From assembly GCA_018054805.1 (NCBI GenBank), contig JAGPIU010000052.1:1-5386 (forward strand): a DNA stretch of 5,386 nucleotides, read 5' to 3'. Both the position numbers and the translations under genes were made by a program. Source of the stretch: Paludibacter sp. (lineage in GTDB: Bacteria > Bacteroidota > Bacteroidia > Bacteroidales > Paludibacteraceae). The notes beneath the pieces are model-generated. The model was not told the DNA's origin. It worked only from the letters and a program-made list of their open reading frames with translations, and ran no database searches. Of this stretch, positions 4,743 through 5,386 are shown piece by piece (within the stretch, counting starts at the first letter, position 1; each line of letters starts with the position of its first letter).

Positions 4743-5386
4743 ATGCGCATCGACATTATCTCTGCCGTTCCCGAATTACTCGATAGTCCACTGAACCACT
4801 CTATTGTGAAACGTGCCCGCGACAAAGGTCTCGTAGAACTTTATGTGCATAACCTGCGCGAATACAGCACCAACAAACATCGCCGCGTGGACGATTATGC
4901 CTTTGGTTTCAGTGCCGGAATGGTATTGCAAATTGAACCTATCGACAGTATTATTACAAAACTGAAAAGTGAACGAAACTACGACGAAGTAATTTACACT
5001 TCGCCCGATGGAGAACAGTTTAATCAGAAAATGGCCAACCGCATGTCGATGTACGAAAATCTGATTATCCTTTGCGGGCATTACAAAGGCATCGACCATC
5101 GCATACGCGAGCATCTCATTACCAAAGAAATAACCATTGGCGATTTTGTACTCACAGGCGGCGAACTTCCGGCTGCCATCATGACCGATGCTATTGTCAG
5201 ACTTATTCCCGGCGCTATTGGCGACGAACAATCGGCGCTGTCGGATTCGTTTCAGGATAATCTGCTGGCGCCTCCCGTTTACACGCGTCCGGCAGAATAT
5301 AAAGGGTGGCGCGTTCCCGATATTTTGCTTTCGGGCCACCAGGCCAAAGTTGACGAATGGAATCACCAACAGGCAGTGGAGCGAAC
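4743..5386 (+). CDS. trmD: tRNA (guanine-37-N1)-methyltransferase, C-terminus cut by the window edge
   Basis: The first 214 codons of TrmD are visible and the frame is still open at the right edge; family members have about 225-250 residues, so only a short tail is missing. TrmD methylates N1 of G37 next to the anticodon, using AdoMet, and prevents +1 frameshifting. The opening [13 protein letters not shown] and the block [18 protein letters not shown] (50-67) match the N-terminal part of the AdoMet site. The trefoil-knot region is clear: YTSPDG (85-90), [12 protein letters not shown] (110-121; CGRYEGID in many other phyla), then [13 protein letters not shown] (132-144). SDSFQDNLL (167-175) and [13 protein letters not shown] (177-189) carry the acidic and arginine residues of the catalytic, tRNA-binding half, and [12 protein letters not shown] (195-206) follows. 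It lies apart from the rpsP-rimM-rplS set that accompanies trmD in many bacteria, at least on the upstream side, and has its own -7 box. Confidence 0.96.
   Translation, partial: MRIDIISAVPELLDSPLNHSIVKRARDKGLVELYVHNLREYSTNKHRRVDDYAFGFSAGMVLQIEPIDSIITKLKSERNYDEVIYTSPDGEQFNQKMANRMSMYENLIILCGHYKGIDHRIREHLITKEITIGDFVLTGGELPAAIMTDAIVRLIPGAIGDEQSALSDSFQDNLLAPPVYTRPAEYKGWRVPDILLSGHQAKVDEWNHQQAVER

Noticed and set aside
4776..5369. Minus-strand open frame of 197 codons
   Set aside because: It lies wholly opposite trmD, whose conserved motifs fix the coding strand; the long frame is a by-product of trmD codon use.

Overview
The window most likely comes from a member of the Bacteroidota, probably Bacteroidales or a related order. 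Perfect TAnnTTTG -7 boxes, the house-keeping promoter signature of that phylum, stand ahead of nearly every transcription unit. The starts have A/T-rich leaders without Shine-Dalgarno sequences. The gene types also fit: a TPR lipoprotein, a lipoprotein nitroreductase of the SagB type, and a TrmD carrying CGHYKGID. The content is mainly house-keeping and looks chromosomal. I see no phage, transposon, CRISPR or integrase signal.

The left half (1-2727) is read on the minus strand. Taken from right to left, in order of transcription, it holds a lipoprotein of the SagB/nitroreductase type (2727-2035), tRNA-Gln(UUG) (1922-1849) and tRNA-Gln(CUG) (1741-1671), each tRNA with its own promoter and intrinsic terminator. 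Then come a probable two-gene operon of a DgkA-type lipid kinase (1532-1176) and ComF (1163-477), and last the N-terminal part of a TPR lipoprotein (338 to beyond the left edge).

The right half (2829-5386) is read on the plus strand. It holds ZupT (2829-3623), a stand-alone MetH reactivation domain (3673-4599) probably co-transcribed with zupT, and trmD (4743 to beyond the right edge) with its own promoter and a repeat-bearing leader. The two halves diverge at 2728-2828, where oppositely facing -7 boxes lie 13 bp apart.

The most interesting item is the MetH activation domain encoded as a separate protein. It is complete from start to end. In comparison with E. coli MetH as I remember it, two acidic AdoMet contacts are replaced (Asp946 by His24, Glu1128 by Thr215), and there is an inserted CDCGSC cysteine cluster. 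Sitting behind a zinc/cobalt/iron transporter, it may be a divergent reactivation partner for a split methionine synthase, or something repurposed. The other findings are modest. No intergenic stretch exceeds 300 bases.
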